NCBI GenBank assembly: GCA_963556195.1
Contig: OY744553.1
Span: 14,607,939-14,671,938, forward strand
Length of the DNA: 64,000 nucleotides
Direction of reading: 5' to 3'
DNA from: Sepiola atlantica
Lineage: Eukaryota > Mollusca > Cephalopoda > Sepiida > Sepiolidae
Part shown: piece by piece, positions 23,061 through 32,879 of the stretch
Numbering within the stretch: the stretch's first letter is position 1
Layout of the letters: each line of letters starts with the position of its first letter
The notes under the pieces: model-generated
Databases searched by the model: none
Seen by the model: the letters and a program-made list of their open reading frames with translations, nothing else
What the model was told of the DNA's origin: nothing
Position numbers and translations under genes: made by a program

Positions 23061-23600
23061 ATGGCTTCGTTGGGTACTTTCCTTAGCCTAGCCCTAACAA
23101 CTACTTGGCCCTCGTAAGCTTGCTAACCTCGCGTTGTAGATTAGAATTATCTAATGCTCACAGTATTCATCCCCCCCCCCTTCGATCAGCCACTGCTCGG
23201 ATTAGTTTGTCTTTTAAATGCTTCTTGGCCTTATCTAGTGTGAGATGCTGAGTGTATTTGACAGAAGCTTCTGATCTTGGCTTTCAAGCTAACCCAACAC
23301 TTACTCCTGGTTTCTATTCAAATCTATCTGAACTATATAAACAGTGCCGTTTTGGCTTGATATCTACAAGGAATAGATTACTGAGCCTTCAGCGACTTCT
23401 CGTTGAATAATTGGCTGAAGTGTCGCACGGTGTCTTCGTTGAACGTTAGGTTTAGGGTTCCAGTCTATCTAACCGCATTATTTCGAAACCAATTAGAAGT
23501 GTTTTGCTTGCTCTTGTACCGTGTTGATTGCAATATGAAGTGTAGATCGCTTAACAAAGTAGATTCATGAGGCGTAGATAACAAGCCAAAGCGACACCTA
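23061..23600. other. Unassigned stretch, possibly LINE-derived
   Basis: The minus strand shows short protein-like runs (for example LDKAKKHLKDKLIRAVADRR near 23200) that could extend the LINE relic upstream, but no family motif was recognised. Confidence 0.3.
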
Positions 23601-23614
23601 TAGGTATTACGCGC

Positions 23615-23893
23615 GCTATATATATATATATATATATATATATCCTACATGTGTCGTTGAAGACTACAGTTTTCTTTCTTTGCGATCTTACTGGTTAACT
23701 TTTCGATTCGGCGAGTGATTTGTAGGGTTTCTGATGTCAATTGGTGGATTATGGCGCCTAATGTTGTTTCTTGGGCCATTTCTCTAGCGCTTTCGGTCTT
23801 CGCGACCGTCTTCAAGAGGATATGCGTTGTTGTTTAGTAACGAGCCGTATTTATGGTTTTATTTTTGGTTATGTTTATTAATTTGCATGTGTG

Positions 23894-23937
<44 letters not shown>

Positions 23938-24119
23938 ATTTACTTATTAATTTATTTATTTGTTTTTATTTTTTATTTTTTAATCTATTATTATTATTAT
24001 TGTGTATTGTTGAAGACTGATAAGGCGTTAGTACCGGTGGTGAATGCTATTTTATTAATTGTGGGTTGTAATTTTTTTATGTGTAGGGCTTCAAAGATTT
24101 TTAGTCTGTTGGTGCAATT

Positions 24120-24165
<46 letters not shown>
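23615..24165. repeat. Three (TA)n tracts and adjacent low-complexity DNA
   Basis: (TA)n tracts lie at 23617-23643, 23900-23935 and 24121-24161. The Tyr/Ile-rich open frame spanning them is a repeat artefact. Confidence 0.9.
23770..23828 (-). repeat. Penelope-like/retrozyme-like terminal motif
   Basis: On the minus strand TTGAAGACGGTCGCGAAGAC then CGAAAGCGCTAGAGAA forms a GGTC-GCGA-GACC hairpin followed by GAAA. This type of CUGA-stem-GAAA arrangement is found in terminal repeats of Penelope-like elements, where hammerhead ribozymes have been described. Here the catalytic CTGATGA is not conserved, so only relatedness is suggested. Confidence 0.3.
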
Positions 24166-24167
<2 letters not shown>

Positions 24168-24172
24168 TTATT

Positions 24173-24370
24173 TTATTCCATTAGTTGCGACAAAACAAGT
24201 TTTGTTTCATTTGTGCAAATAGCGACCAACTCATCGGGCTGGCGATGGAATTCAAATGGCATAAGTTTTAACTTCACCTGCTTGATTTCGTCTAAGGAGA
24301 AAACATCACAAAAACGTGAACCAAAGATAACTCTAGAAACAAGTTTCAGTGCGTGAATCGTGTCCATCTA
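24173..24370 (-). CDS. Possible coding fragment of unknown identity
   Basis: A 64-codon minus-strand frame begins with an ATG at 24367 and ends ...KLVLSQLME stop. Its composition is balanced and not repeat-like, with phrases such as DEIKQVKLKLMPFEFHRQPD. Within the frame there is a TTTTCTCCTTAG that could serve as a splice acceptor. I do not recognise the family, there is no second exon I can join to it, and it abuts a (TA)n tract. It could be a gene remnant, a transposon piece or chance. Confidence 0.2.
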
Positions 24371-24399
24371 CATCTGGTGTGAGGAAACACAAAAGTGCC

Positions 24400-24955
24400 T
24401 CTGATTATTGAAGCTGTGTCTCGTCATCTTTTTCTGTTACAAGGGATGCTTATGTAGCTTGTTACTAGGCAAGGTTATAATGAAGTTGTATTGCCTGATT
24501 ACTATAATGCATTATAAAATAAATTATAATAGTCCCTCTGGCAAAGCTGTTATAACTTTTTTACGTAAAAATAAAATGAATAAAAAGCTGAACATTTTTT
24601 TGTCTTCACTTTTTTCGAAAAGATCAAAACCCAAGTATTATTCATTCAGAGAATAGGATTTTTTTTTTTTGTCCAATGAGCGACACAGGTTTGGGGTCAT
24701 TTATTCAAACTATCATAAATTGTCAGTATATTGCAGAGGACTCGATCTAAAATCCTTTGTTACATAAAGAAAAAAAAATCCATGAAAATAATTTTCTTTG
24801 ACGATTTTATTCTACAAATACATAGTCTTGAAATTCTAATTCTAAAATAAATTTTAAAATTTTTTCATGAATTTCTGGATACTATATGAAGAAAGAAGTG
24901 AGAGACTCTGTTCAATTGTAAGACTGCTGAAATATATTATCTATTTCGTCCAACT
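24400..24955. other. AT-rich stretch without an identifiable gene
   Basis: Short open frames only, with no domain or repeat relation recognised. Confidence 0.5.
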
Positions 24956-24956
24956 C

Positions 24957-25065
24957 GCTTCTATCTACTGCCCGGTGTCTTCTATCTACTGCCCGGTGTC
25001 TTCTATCTACTGCCCGGTGTCTTCTATCTACTGCCCGGTGTCTTCTATCTACTGTCCGGTGTCTT
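24957..25065 (+). repeat. 21-bp tandem repeat, 5 units
   Basis: CTTCTATCTACTGCCCGGTG plus T repeats five times nearly identically. Because 21 is a multiple of three, an open frame of SIYCPVS repeats runs through it, but no gene context supports translation. Confidence 0.95.
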
Positions 25066-25088
25066 TTTTTATATACTCCCTCTCACAG

Positions 25089-25392
25089 CAGTAAGATGTG
25101 ACACAAGGTAGAAAAGTGGGATTGAAAAGCCAGCGCCGAGAAGATGAGCACTTTGGCTTACAAAAAATGCCTGGGCAGCCCTGTTGCCATTTCCCGGTAG
25201 GAGCGCCTCAGGCGATTAGCAATAAACTACCCCTTTCTCAAAGGGTGAGAAGGCAAAGCCTGGGAGGGTGGACCCTCTAGAACTGAACAGGACAGTACCT
25301 CAGACTGGCGGAATCAAGACCCGAATGCCAAGACGGTACCGGTCTACAGAGTGAGCATCCGTCGGAACAGATACTACACTCTGATCTTGATT
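25089..25392 (-). mobile_element. SINE family A, minus strand
   Basis: From the right: a U2-like head (AAGATCAGAGTGTAGTATCT then GTTCCGAC), GTCTTGGCATTCGGGTC, GGAGGCGCTCC-type body and a CACATCTTACTGCTG 3' region. The terminal TAAATAAA tail is missing; the left edge falls just after the 21-bp repeat. A 15-bp T-run follows the head at 25391. Confidence 0.88.
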
Positions 25393-25409
25393 TTTTTTTT
25401 TTTTTTTGT

Positions 25410-26045
25410 ATCTTTATAAATTTGGCCTATTTTTTGCACTAACAGTGAGATTAAACCGCCAAATTCATATTCACAATAGAAGTAGAACAGCTTTCTAATA
25501 TACTGATCATGTATATGCGATCGACGTCCTAAGTTTAACTAATTTGCATATTATTTTACAAGAGGACATCTCATAAATTAACTATTCGTTTTTATTTTCT
25601 AATTCAATAATAGTTTCCATTTTACTACGACACTGTTCTATTTAAGAATGTATCTCGATAAAAGGCTTAGAATTTTGGGTGAAAGAGTTATTCCAGAACT
25701 TTCTGGTCAATGTACTTAAATTTGCGATTCTTAGCTTGTTAAATTTTTAGATAAAACCAGACCACCGGTGACCCGTTAATTCACTATTTGTTATATTTAC
25801 TAATGCTGTGGATGTTGTTTGTCTCCTTGCACACTGGATGACATCACAGAGATATGATGTCATCCATTTAAACAGTTAGATGTCACAAAGGAAAGATGGC
25901 ATCCACTAAACCAGTTAAAGACATCAGAGAAAATATCCTTTATTATGTCATAAATGCTGAACTAAAAAGAATGAGCCATCTTCTAAAACAGAACATAGAT
26001 GAACCGTGACATGAGTTGTCTATATGAAAAGTCTGTGTATATTTT
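25410..26045. other. Noncoding stretch before the large minisatellite
   Basis: The only notable structure is a ~45-bp degenerate direct repeat at 25830-25940 (GATGACATCACAGAGATATG, AGATGTCACAAAGGAAAGAT, AAGACATCAGAGAAAATATC). No gene seen. Confidence 0.5.
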
Positions 26046-26049
26046 CTTT

Positions 26050-26945
26050 GTCTCGTTCCCCTTCTCCTCTCGTTCCCCTTCTCCTCTCGTTCCCCTTCTC
26101 CTCTCGTTCCCCTTCTCCTCTCGTTCCCCTTCCCCTCTCGTTCCCCTTCTCCTCTCGTTCCCCTTCCCCTCTCGTTCCCCTTCCCCTCTCGTTCCCCTTC
26201 CCCTCTCGTTCCCCTTCCCCTCTCGTTCCCCTTCCCCTCTCGTTCCCCTTCCCCTCTCGTTCCCCTTCCCCTCTCGTTCCCCTTCCCCTCTCGTTCCCCT
26301 TCCCCTCTCGTTCCCCTTCCCCTCTCGTTCCCCTTCCCCTCTCGTTCCCCTTCCCCTCTCGTTCCCCTTCCCCTCTCGTTCCCCTTCCCCTCTCGTTCCC
26401 CTTCCCCTCTCGTTCCCCTTCCCCTCTCGTTCCCCTTCCCCTCTCGTTCCCCTTCCCCTCTCGTTCCCCTTCCCCTCTCGTTCCCCTTCCCCTCTCGTTC
26501 CCCTTCCCCTCTCGTTCCCCTTCCCCTCTCGTTCCCCTTCCCCTCTCCTCTCGTTCCCCTTCCCCTCTCCTCTCGTTCCCCTTCCCCTCTCCTCTCGTTC
26601 CCCTTCCCCTCTCCTCTCGTTCCCCTTCCCCTCTCCTCTCGTTCCCCTTCCCCTCTCCTCTCGTTCCCCTTCCCCTCTCCTCTCGTTCCCCTTCCCCTCT
26701 CCTCTCGTTCCCCTTCCCCTCTCCTCTCGTTCCCCTTCCCCTCTCCTCTCGTTCCCCTTCCCCTCTCCTCTCGTTCCCCTTCCCCTCTCCTCTCGTTCCC
26801 CTTCCCCTCTCCTCTCGTTCCCCTTCCCCTCTCCTCTCGTTCCCCTTCCCCTCTCCTCTCGTTCCCCTTCCCCTCTCCTCTCGTTCCCCTTCCCCTCTCC
26901 TCTCGTTCCCCTTCCCCTCTCCTCTCGTTCCCCTTCCCCTCTCCT
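26050..26945 (+). repeat. Polypyrimidine minisatellite, 17-bp then 22-bp units
   Basis: It starts with CCCCTTCTCCTCTCGTT (17 bp), changes to CCCCTTCCCCTCTCGTT (17 bp), and from about 26530 to CCCCTTCCCCTCTCCTCTCG plus TT (22 bp). Only G of CGTT interrupts the pyrimidine strand. Long open frames on both strands (SFPFPSRSP-type and ERGRGTRGE-type) are by-products of a repeat with few stop-capable trimers. Confidence 0.98.
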
Positions 26946-27880
26946 ATGCATTCGGTTTATTTGCTTTCAATCATTTTACATTTTATCAGACTCAACAGAT
27001 TCTAACAATCATATCTACTGGAATTACAGGGAATTTTCACTCTTAGCTCTACTACCACTTCCATCCACATGAACCAAAAAGTCTTCGTCACACGGCACAT
27101 ATCATCTTTGTATCACCGTTATTTCATTTTTATTATCTTTTATATGTTAGCTACACTACATTTTCCACATAATTACGAAACGCTTCGTTCACCTACACAT
27201 TTTTTGAAACGTTTTCGTTGGCTAATCTAAAATCTTTTACATTCTCGATTGCTGGATTAACAGATTAGCAGATTCACCTAATTATTTGTTAACAGTCGCT
27301 TCCATTATTCTTACTTTTTAATCTTTATTTACTTTAAATACACTTAATATTAGTTTTCGCATCATATAAATTAATATATAATGAATTTCCTGGGTCACGC
27401 TGGGTACATTCAACTAATTTAACTTTTATTTTTCTCTTGTAGTATCGATTTTCAGAAGTTTACAAATATCTAAGTGAAATAACCACTTTATTTAATTCCA
27501 AAGGAATAGCATTTTCGAAACGGTAAGCAGCCTTTGCAGATAACACAATTTCTTAGCAATCAAATAGACATTCATATATTTTTCTTCAACTGGCGTTCTA
27601 AAGACACTGGTTGATTGGTCTCTCTTCTTCTTTTCCTTCTCTTTTTATAACATTCCTCGTGTCCCTACTCCCTTCTTGTTGTTCTCTGCACGTGACTATT
27701 TCGTCCAATCGCATTCTTTGTATAAATTTGAAAACTTTTCCGTTTTGAAATAAAGTTTACCAACCGATTGATAATGGCCGTATTTTAACGACCGGAATAT
27801 TTCGGCAGAACTATACAACATGAGTTTTTGAGTTTATTTTTGTTAGCTGTTGAATTGCTTTTCCTTTATTCCATTTTTTT
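26946..27880. other. AT-rich stretch without an identifiable gene
   Basis: No open frame above background and no repeat relation to the rest of the window was recognised. Confidence 0.5.
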
Positions 27881-27882
27881 TT

Positions 27883-28232
27883 TGTGTGTGTGTGTGTGTG
27901 TGTTAGATAGATAGATAGATAGATAGATATAGAGAGAGTGATAGATAGATATAGAGAGAGTGATAGATAGATAGATATAGAGAGAGTGATAGATAGATAG
28001 ATATAGAGAGAGTGATAGATAGATAGATATAGAGAGAGTGATAGATAGATAGATATAGAGAGAGTGATAGATAGATAGATATAGAGAGAGTGATAGATAG
28101 ATAGATATAGAGAGAGTGATAGATAGATAGATATAGAGAGAGTGATAGATAGATAGATATAGAGAGAGTGATAGATAGATAGATATAGAGAGAGTGATAG
28201 ATAGATAGAATACAATACAATACAATACAATA
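27883..28232 (+). repeat. 26-bp GATA-rich minisatellite with flanking microsatellites
   Basis: (TG)n at 27883-27902 is followed by about 12 units of AGATAGATAGATATAGAGAG plus AGTGAT (26 bp) to 28209, then four ATACA repeats. The minus-strand Ser-Leu-Tyr-Ile open frames are artefacts. Confidence 0.97.
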
Positions 28233-28234
28233 CT

Positions 28235-29095
28235 AGAATACTAGTCCCAGGACGGATAATGATACTAAACCTTATGTCTAGAATACTTATTCCGATTTTG
28301 ATTCTATAAAATTTAAGGCTTAAGCTTAAGGGGTCTTAAGAAGAAATTGAAATTATGGGAATCTTGCTTAATTGGTGTCTTATGAATATGGATCAAATTT
28401 AATGGAAATCTGAAACAAAAATTCAAATGGGAGGATGTGCCGATACTATATACCCCTAACACCCTTTAATTTATTTCAAAGAAACTGAAATTTGGGGAAT
28501 ATTTACTAATTGATGTCTAATATCTATTAAAATTTCACACAAATCGGAGCTATCTGGATTTTCACAAAGGGCTACCCCCCCCCCCCCCCGTATAAAACTA
28601 AACCGAAATGTAGTCCACATTACGGATCTTTTTAAGCTCCCCGCCACTAAATAAAGCCCCGCTATTCAAGGGAGACAACTTTTCAGCCACTTTTGCTTAA
28701 GAAAATTAACAAAATAAGAATGTATAAGGCATGTTTTTTTTTTTTTGTTTTTTTTTATGGAGGGGGACAAAAACTACAGCAGACTCCTTATCGTGGACCA
28801 GGGTTGTGAGTCTTAGAAAATTCACAAGGAAAGGTACACTCAAACACGTGTGAAAAGGGGGTTAACGCATAAAGAATTTAGCAAGCCGAAAAGTTGTCTC
28901 CCTTGGCAGGGGGGTTATTCTTAGCGTCCGACTAACTTTAGCACGAGTGGCGGGGAGCTTCTTAAAAAGATCCCACATTACAACCCCATACACTTAGCAG
29001 CTGTTTTCCGAAATTCATAATGATTGGTTAATTAGTTTAGGAGTGACTCCTGTACATACAGATATACAAACATACACACATAGCTAACCTTTATA
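28235..29095 (+). repeat. Family G interspersed repeat, copy 2 (split by a MITE)
   Basis: It shares with copy 1 the blocks AAACCTTATGTCTAGAATAC, AATCTTGCTTAATTGGTGTC and CATAATGATTGGTTAATTAG in the same order. A 350-bp inverted-repeat element interrupts it at 28624-28973. This copy lacks the solo LTR of copy 1. Confidence 0.85.
28624..28973. mobile_element. 350-bp MITE with long TIRs and 8-bp TSD
   Basis: The element starts GGATCTTTTTAAGCTCCCCG and ends CGGGGAGCTTCTTAAAAAGA plus TCC, with further arm pairing through AAGGGAGACAACTTTTC. CACATTAC is duplicated exactly on both sides (28616-28623 and 28974-28981). It interrupts family G, and copies 1 and 3 read through the site. An 8-bp duplication fits hAT, P or Merlin. 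No open frame, so it is nonautonomous. Confidence 0.92.
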
Positions 29096-29477
29096 TAAGC
29101 AGATTTGGATGAAAACTGAGTGAAATGGGAGAGATATTCTAATGGCTCCTATGCTACAATTAAACTAAAACGAACCCACCACCTTTCCATTCCTTTGAAA
29201 AACGAGTAATAAAACTCCTTTTGTCTGAAGAAACAAAGAACTACAAAAGGACTACTTGTGTGTAGACATTCCTTTACACACAAACATTTGACCTGGTTCA
29301 GATGGACCTGTTAAGGCTCAGCTCATCTGGCTCTGGTAACTAAAAAGAACATGATTTACAATGAAACTGAAGATAAAATCAACCCCCCAAACCGTTATAA
29401 CTTGAACCACTCTTAATGTTTATGGAAGTTAAATAAGAAAATAAAAAAATAAATAAAATAAAATAAAAAATAATAAA

Positions 29478-30013
29478 TCCCTATGTACTTGCTTCCCCAG
29501 GAGAGTATTTATTTATCTCCTCTCCAGGAGGTTAGGCACAAGGCCAGTTTTATCTTACTCCCACAAGGTAAGATGTGACCCAAGGTCAGGTCGGGAAAGT
29601 GGGGCTTGAAAAGCCAGTGCCCGAGAAGGTGAGCACTCTGACAATTAAAAATTGCCTGGGCAGTCCCGTCGGCATTCCCCGGTAGGGGCGCCTCAGACAG
29701 TAAGCAATAAACTTACCCCCCCCCCCCCCCCTCCAAAGAGGGGAGGCAAAGCCTGGGAGGGTGGACCTCCTAGAACTGCACAGAACAAACCCACAGACCG
29801 GCGTAAATCGAGCCCCGAAGGCCAAGACGATACCAGTCTATGGGGGTGCAGTATCCATCGGAACAGATACTACACTTTGATCTTAGCTTAGACACAATAT
29901 TGTTTTTTTTTATGTGGGGTATATCCAGCACCCTACAAAGGGGCACTCTGGATGCGATAAAAACAAAAATATGCCACAGTCAAGAAGGATGTCTCCTTCT
30001 CCAACTGAAGATA
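29478..30013 (-). mobile_element. SINE family C copy, split by a SINE A insertion
   Basis: The tail piece 29478-29503 (CCCTATGTACTTGCTTCCCC) and the body piece 29890-30013 (TTAGACAC, ATGTGGGGTATATCCAGC, AAGAAGGATGTCTCCTTCTC) join into one family C SINE when 29504-29889 is removed. The U2 head end is missing on the right. Confidence 0.7.
29504..29889 (-). mobile_element. SINE family A, minus strand, nested in SINE C
   Basis: It has a complete organisation: U2 head (right end, ATACTACACTTTGATCTTAG), GCAGTATCCATCGGAACAG, body with CATTCCCCGGTAGGGGCGCC and tail GAGTATTTATTTATCTCC. No clear target duplication was found. An open frame across it is not a gene. Confidence 0.92.
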
Positions 30014-30061
30014 GATATTACTTATTTATTTACAATAGAATTTTTATTTATTTATTTATTT

Positions 30062-30280
30062 ATTTTTTTTTAACAAATTGAGCACAAGGCCATCAAAAGT
30101 GTGTGCGTGCATGTGTCCATCCGGTCTGTAATAATCTTTTATCTATCTTACTCTTAACTAGATCCATGCTGACCATGTCTTGCTGCTGACCCATTCATCC
30201 AAGCATTGTTCTTTTCATTCTTGCACCAGTTGCCCATCACTTTCACACCAGCACTCACCACACCTCCCAAAACTTTTTGT
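30062..30280 (-). mobile_element. Family D LINE-like 3' region, minus strand
   Basis: On the minus strand: GTGGTGAGTGCTGGTGTGAA, GGATGAATGGGTCAGCAGC, GGATCTAGTTAAGAGTAAG, and 3' end TTTTGATGGCCTTGTGCTCA plus an A-run. It provides the uninterrupted version of the SINE A insertion site at 9664-9676. Confidence 0.65.
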
Positions 30281-30283
30281 TAA

Positions 30284-30565
30284 TGTATTTTATTTACCTC
30301 CCCTCCAAGAGGTTAGACACAAGGTCAGGTGGGGTTCTGAAAAGCCAGCGCACTAGGATAACCATAACCCCACTCTGGCTTACAAAAAATTCCCGAACAG
30401 CCACGTTGGCATTCCCCAGTAGGGGCGCCTCAGGCGATCAGCAATAAGCTTTACCTTTCTCAAAGAGAAGGTAAAGCCTGGGATGGTTGACCTCCTGAGA
30501 CTGAACAGAATCATACCTCAGCTCGATAGCAACAAAATCACTGTCGGGCTGATGTCGAAGACGTA
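30284..30565 (-). mobile_element. SINE family B (A-like body, different head)
   Basis: The body and tail are those of family A (CCTCCAAGAGGTTAGACACA, CCCAGTAGGGGCGCCTCAGG, AAAGCCTGGGATGG), but the head on the right is CATCAGCCCGACAGTGATTT then TGTTGCTATCGAGCTGAG, not U2. Two other copies (34226-34475 and 58232-58492) have the same head, so this is a distinct subfamily. Confidence 0.8.
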
Positions 30566-30649
30566 TCCCTGACTGGTAACACACTTACTCAAGCTTACTT
30601 GCCAATTTTTATCAACTTATAAAATTTATGAAAAAAAAAAAAATTCCAA

Positions 30650-30745
30650 ATTAGAAAGACCATCAAAAGTTTGGGGAGTCTGTGACCATCTTCTGTTTAT
30701 CTTGCTCTTATACATGCGATTGGGGAACACTTGTGAATTTAATAT
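30650..30745 (-). repeat. Family D fragment
   Basis: The minus strand carries ATAAGAGCAAGATAAACAGA and CAAACTTTTGATGGTC, a diverged piece of the family D 3' region. Confidence 0.45.
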
Positions 30746-30929
30746 TCCCTAGAAACTTCCACTTTTGGAGAAAGCTGACTCAACTCGGCCAGGTTGAATG
30801 CCGCACCAGGCTAGATTCATTCTGACCCTTTCTCTCCAGCAATCACTAGAATACCACATTTACTCTATAGGGCGTCCCCTATTCAAAATATCCCCGATAG
30901 TTTGAATTTGTTTATAAATTGTTTATAAA

Positions 30930-30985
30930 TTCTGTAGATACTACACTTTGATCTGAGCCCGAAGGCCGTACCAATCTCTGTAGTA
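30930..30985 (-). repeat. U2-like SINE head fragment
   Basis: GTAGATACTACACTTTGATC followed by TGAGCCCGAAGGCCGTACCA and ATCTCTG. The pieces match the U2 head and the adjoining family A body in abnormal order, so the copy is rearranged. Confidence 0.55.
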
Positions 30986-31019
30986 ATAAAACTATCAGAC
31001 GTAATCTTTTGGGTGTTAT

Positions 31020-31412
31020 TTGGATTATTCAAATTACTGTTCTCATCTTGGGTGTTATTTTCACAACGTTTCGGCCGATGTAACCTCCGACCTTCTTCAG
31101 GTGCATCTTGTTGAACTTGGGAATTTTGAAAGAAACCCTTTATTTAATCAACGGATGTAGTGTAACGGATATAAGCGATAAGTAACAATCAGTTCTAAGT
31201 GACCGTCTTCTGGCGGTTGAAGGTTCAATCCTCAGTGAGGGCGATACTAAGAATAGAATTATGAATTACTTAATACTTCTACCCGATCATGGCTGACGGA
31301 ATCCACGTGGATTAGAGTTCCATTCGTAATTCCGTAAGAGTTCGATAAGATGCACTTTAGAAAAGTCGGAGGTTACATCGACCGAAACGTGAGAATTGTT
31401 ATTTCAGTGGCA
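31020..31412. mobile_element. Element with ~48-bp inverted ends, Penelope-like terminal motif, tRNA-like middle
   Basis: 31066-31112 (ACGTTTCGGCCGATGTAACC, TCCGACCTTCTTCAGGTGCA) is the inverse of 31350-31397 (GATGCACTTTAGAAAAGTCG, GAGGTTACATCGACCGAAAC). The CTGAAGA...CCGAAACGTTG arrangement resembles terminal repeats of Penelope-like elements. Between the arms, 31155-31245 has tRNA-promoter-like boxes (GTGTAACGGATA; GGTTCAATCCTC), so a SINE may be inside. No protein-coding sequence. Confidence 0.5.
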
Positions 31413-31414
31413 GC

Positions 31415-31885
31415 TATCTTAAAGCTAAAATGTTCAAAATAACCAAAATATTTATTGAAATCAAAAATAAAATAAAGGAAAACTAAAACGAATTAAAAAG
31501 ACGTATTTATAAAAAAAAAATCACGTAAGATTGAACGTTTCAACGGTTCATCTCTGTATAAATACAACTCTCAGATCAAATCTTGCGTTTTTCGCATGTA
31601 CGTAATTTTGATGAATACATCTAATTTATTTATTCATTATTAATCGAATATTTCTTGAAATCAAAAATAAATTAAGTGAAAATAAAACGAATTAAAAAAA
31701 AAAAAATAAATTAAAAAAAAATAATTTTAAAAAGTAAATCATACCCCTCTCCCCTGGGCGATCACTTGTTAATTTCTGTTTCAGTCACCTAAATAATTTA
31801 GAGTAAAATAGGTTTCGACACTATTCCCAAACAACTTATTTTTACCCATACCCTATTTTAGTAAAGACAAACAAAAATGAACTAT
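31415..31885. other. AT-rich stretch without an identifiable gene
   Basis: It contains a duplicated GAAATCAAAAATAAA...AACGAATTAAAAA segment (31458-31500 and 31655-31700). No gene seen. Confidence 0.45.
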
Positions 31886-31887
31886 AT

Positions 31888-31957
31888 TTGATTCGTTGGT
31901 CTAGTGGTCTTCATCAATTCGCTGTTTTGATATCTCGTTATAATACAGCTTCCTATG
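31888..31957 (+). mobile_element. Short LINE fragment
   Basis: TCGTTGGTCTAGTGGTCTTC and AATACAGCTTCCTAT match 42778-42830 inside a LINE C-terminal region. It is truncated on both sides. Confidence 0.5.
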
Positions 31958-32570
31958 TTGCATAACCGTCACGGAATGGGCCATGGCAGTTCTCGCTTAA
32001 ACAACTGGTCATTTTTAACACCAAAAAGGGTATATGTTGCATACCTTTTAATTTCTCGTATCTTTTCTTCTTCCTCGCGTGGAGGGGTGTCTCTCGATGT
32101 CGTCTGCTGTGTCTGCAACAAAACCTTCATACCACAATTCACGAGACAAAAAATCTTTTAAACTTTTGATTCTGTTTTATTCAGGCGTCAAATTTCTGTC
32201 GGCCATGGAGATGTTTCACCAACGTTAAGGGAGAGACCAAATTACTATTCTATCGTAGTTAATTCCTAGCTTAAGTCCTTAGCCATTCGAGGAGGGGGGA
32301 AGAAGAAATCTCGTGCCTGTATTCTCAGGGAATTTAATTCCCCTAATCATGTTGAAGACTACATAGAGAAATTGTCCGTTCGGCCCGCTTCCAAAACCCA
32401 GACTAGCAAAACTGTTTCCCACACAAAAGCCCATGACGTCACAGAACCCCCATGCGCAGGTGCACCTTGACCCTTGATCTGAGGTCTCGTCAACGTGGTG
32501 GCCCCGTCAACGTCCGTGAGCTCTGACTGAGAACCAGTTTATTTTGCACTCGACTGTACGGGTCTACCCG

Positions 32571-32870
32571 CACTAAATCATGCAAGCCAAACCAAACGAT
32601 CTCCCCACATGCGCCCATTTCAAGATGTGTCCGTCCAACACCTATTCCTATAGCTTCTTTCACAAAACTTCAGACTTGTGGAACTCTCTTCCTGCTGACT
32701 GTTTTCCTCCTACCTATAACTTTGGTCTTTTCAAGACTAAGGTCAATAAGCATCTCCTGTCTTTGCGTTAATCATCTTTCGTTCTTTTTAGCTCCTTACA
32801 TCAAGTGGCTTCATGCCTTGTCTAGAGCGACATTCATAAAAAAAAAGTTATAGTATGTTTCATTGCACAC
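32571..32870 (+). pseudogene. LINE reverse transcriptase C-terminus plus 3' UTR
   Basis: The reading frame ends SFFHKTSDLWNSLPADCFPP, TYNFGLFKTKVNKHLLSLR stop, the F-x-R-T-x-x-LWN-SLP...CFPPTYN...FK-x-VN-x-HL signature at the C-terminus of Jockey/CR1-type LINE ORF2 proteins. It is followed by the 3' UTR TAGCTCCTTACATCAAGTGG, CTTCATGCCTTGTCTAGAGC and an A-run at 32838. This links the UTR-only fragments elsewhere in the window to a coding LINE. The reverse transcriptase and endonuclease domains are missing because of 5' truncation. Confidence 0.8.
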
Positions 32871-32879
32871 TTCAAATCC

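Noticed and set aside
23770..23828. Active hammerhead ribozyme
   Set aside because: The conserved CTGATGA box is not present, only a hairpin and GAAA.
25983..27072. 320-357 codon open frames on both strands
   Set aside because: They are translations of a 17/22-bp minisatellite in several frames.
27811..28230. Tyr/Ser/Leu-rich minus-strand frames resembling membrane segments
   Set aside because: Translations of the 26-bp GATA-type repeat.
29586..29891. 79-codon frames on both strands
   Set aside because: Lie within SINE A and are conserved only as nucleotide sequence.
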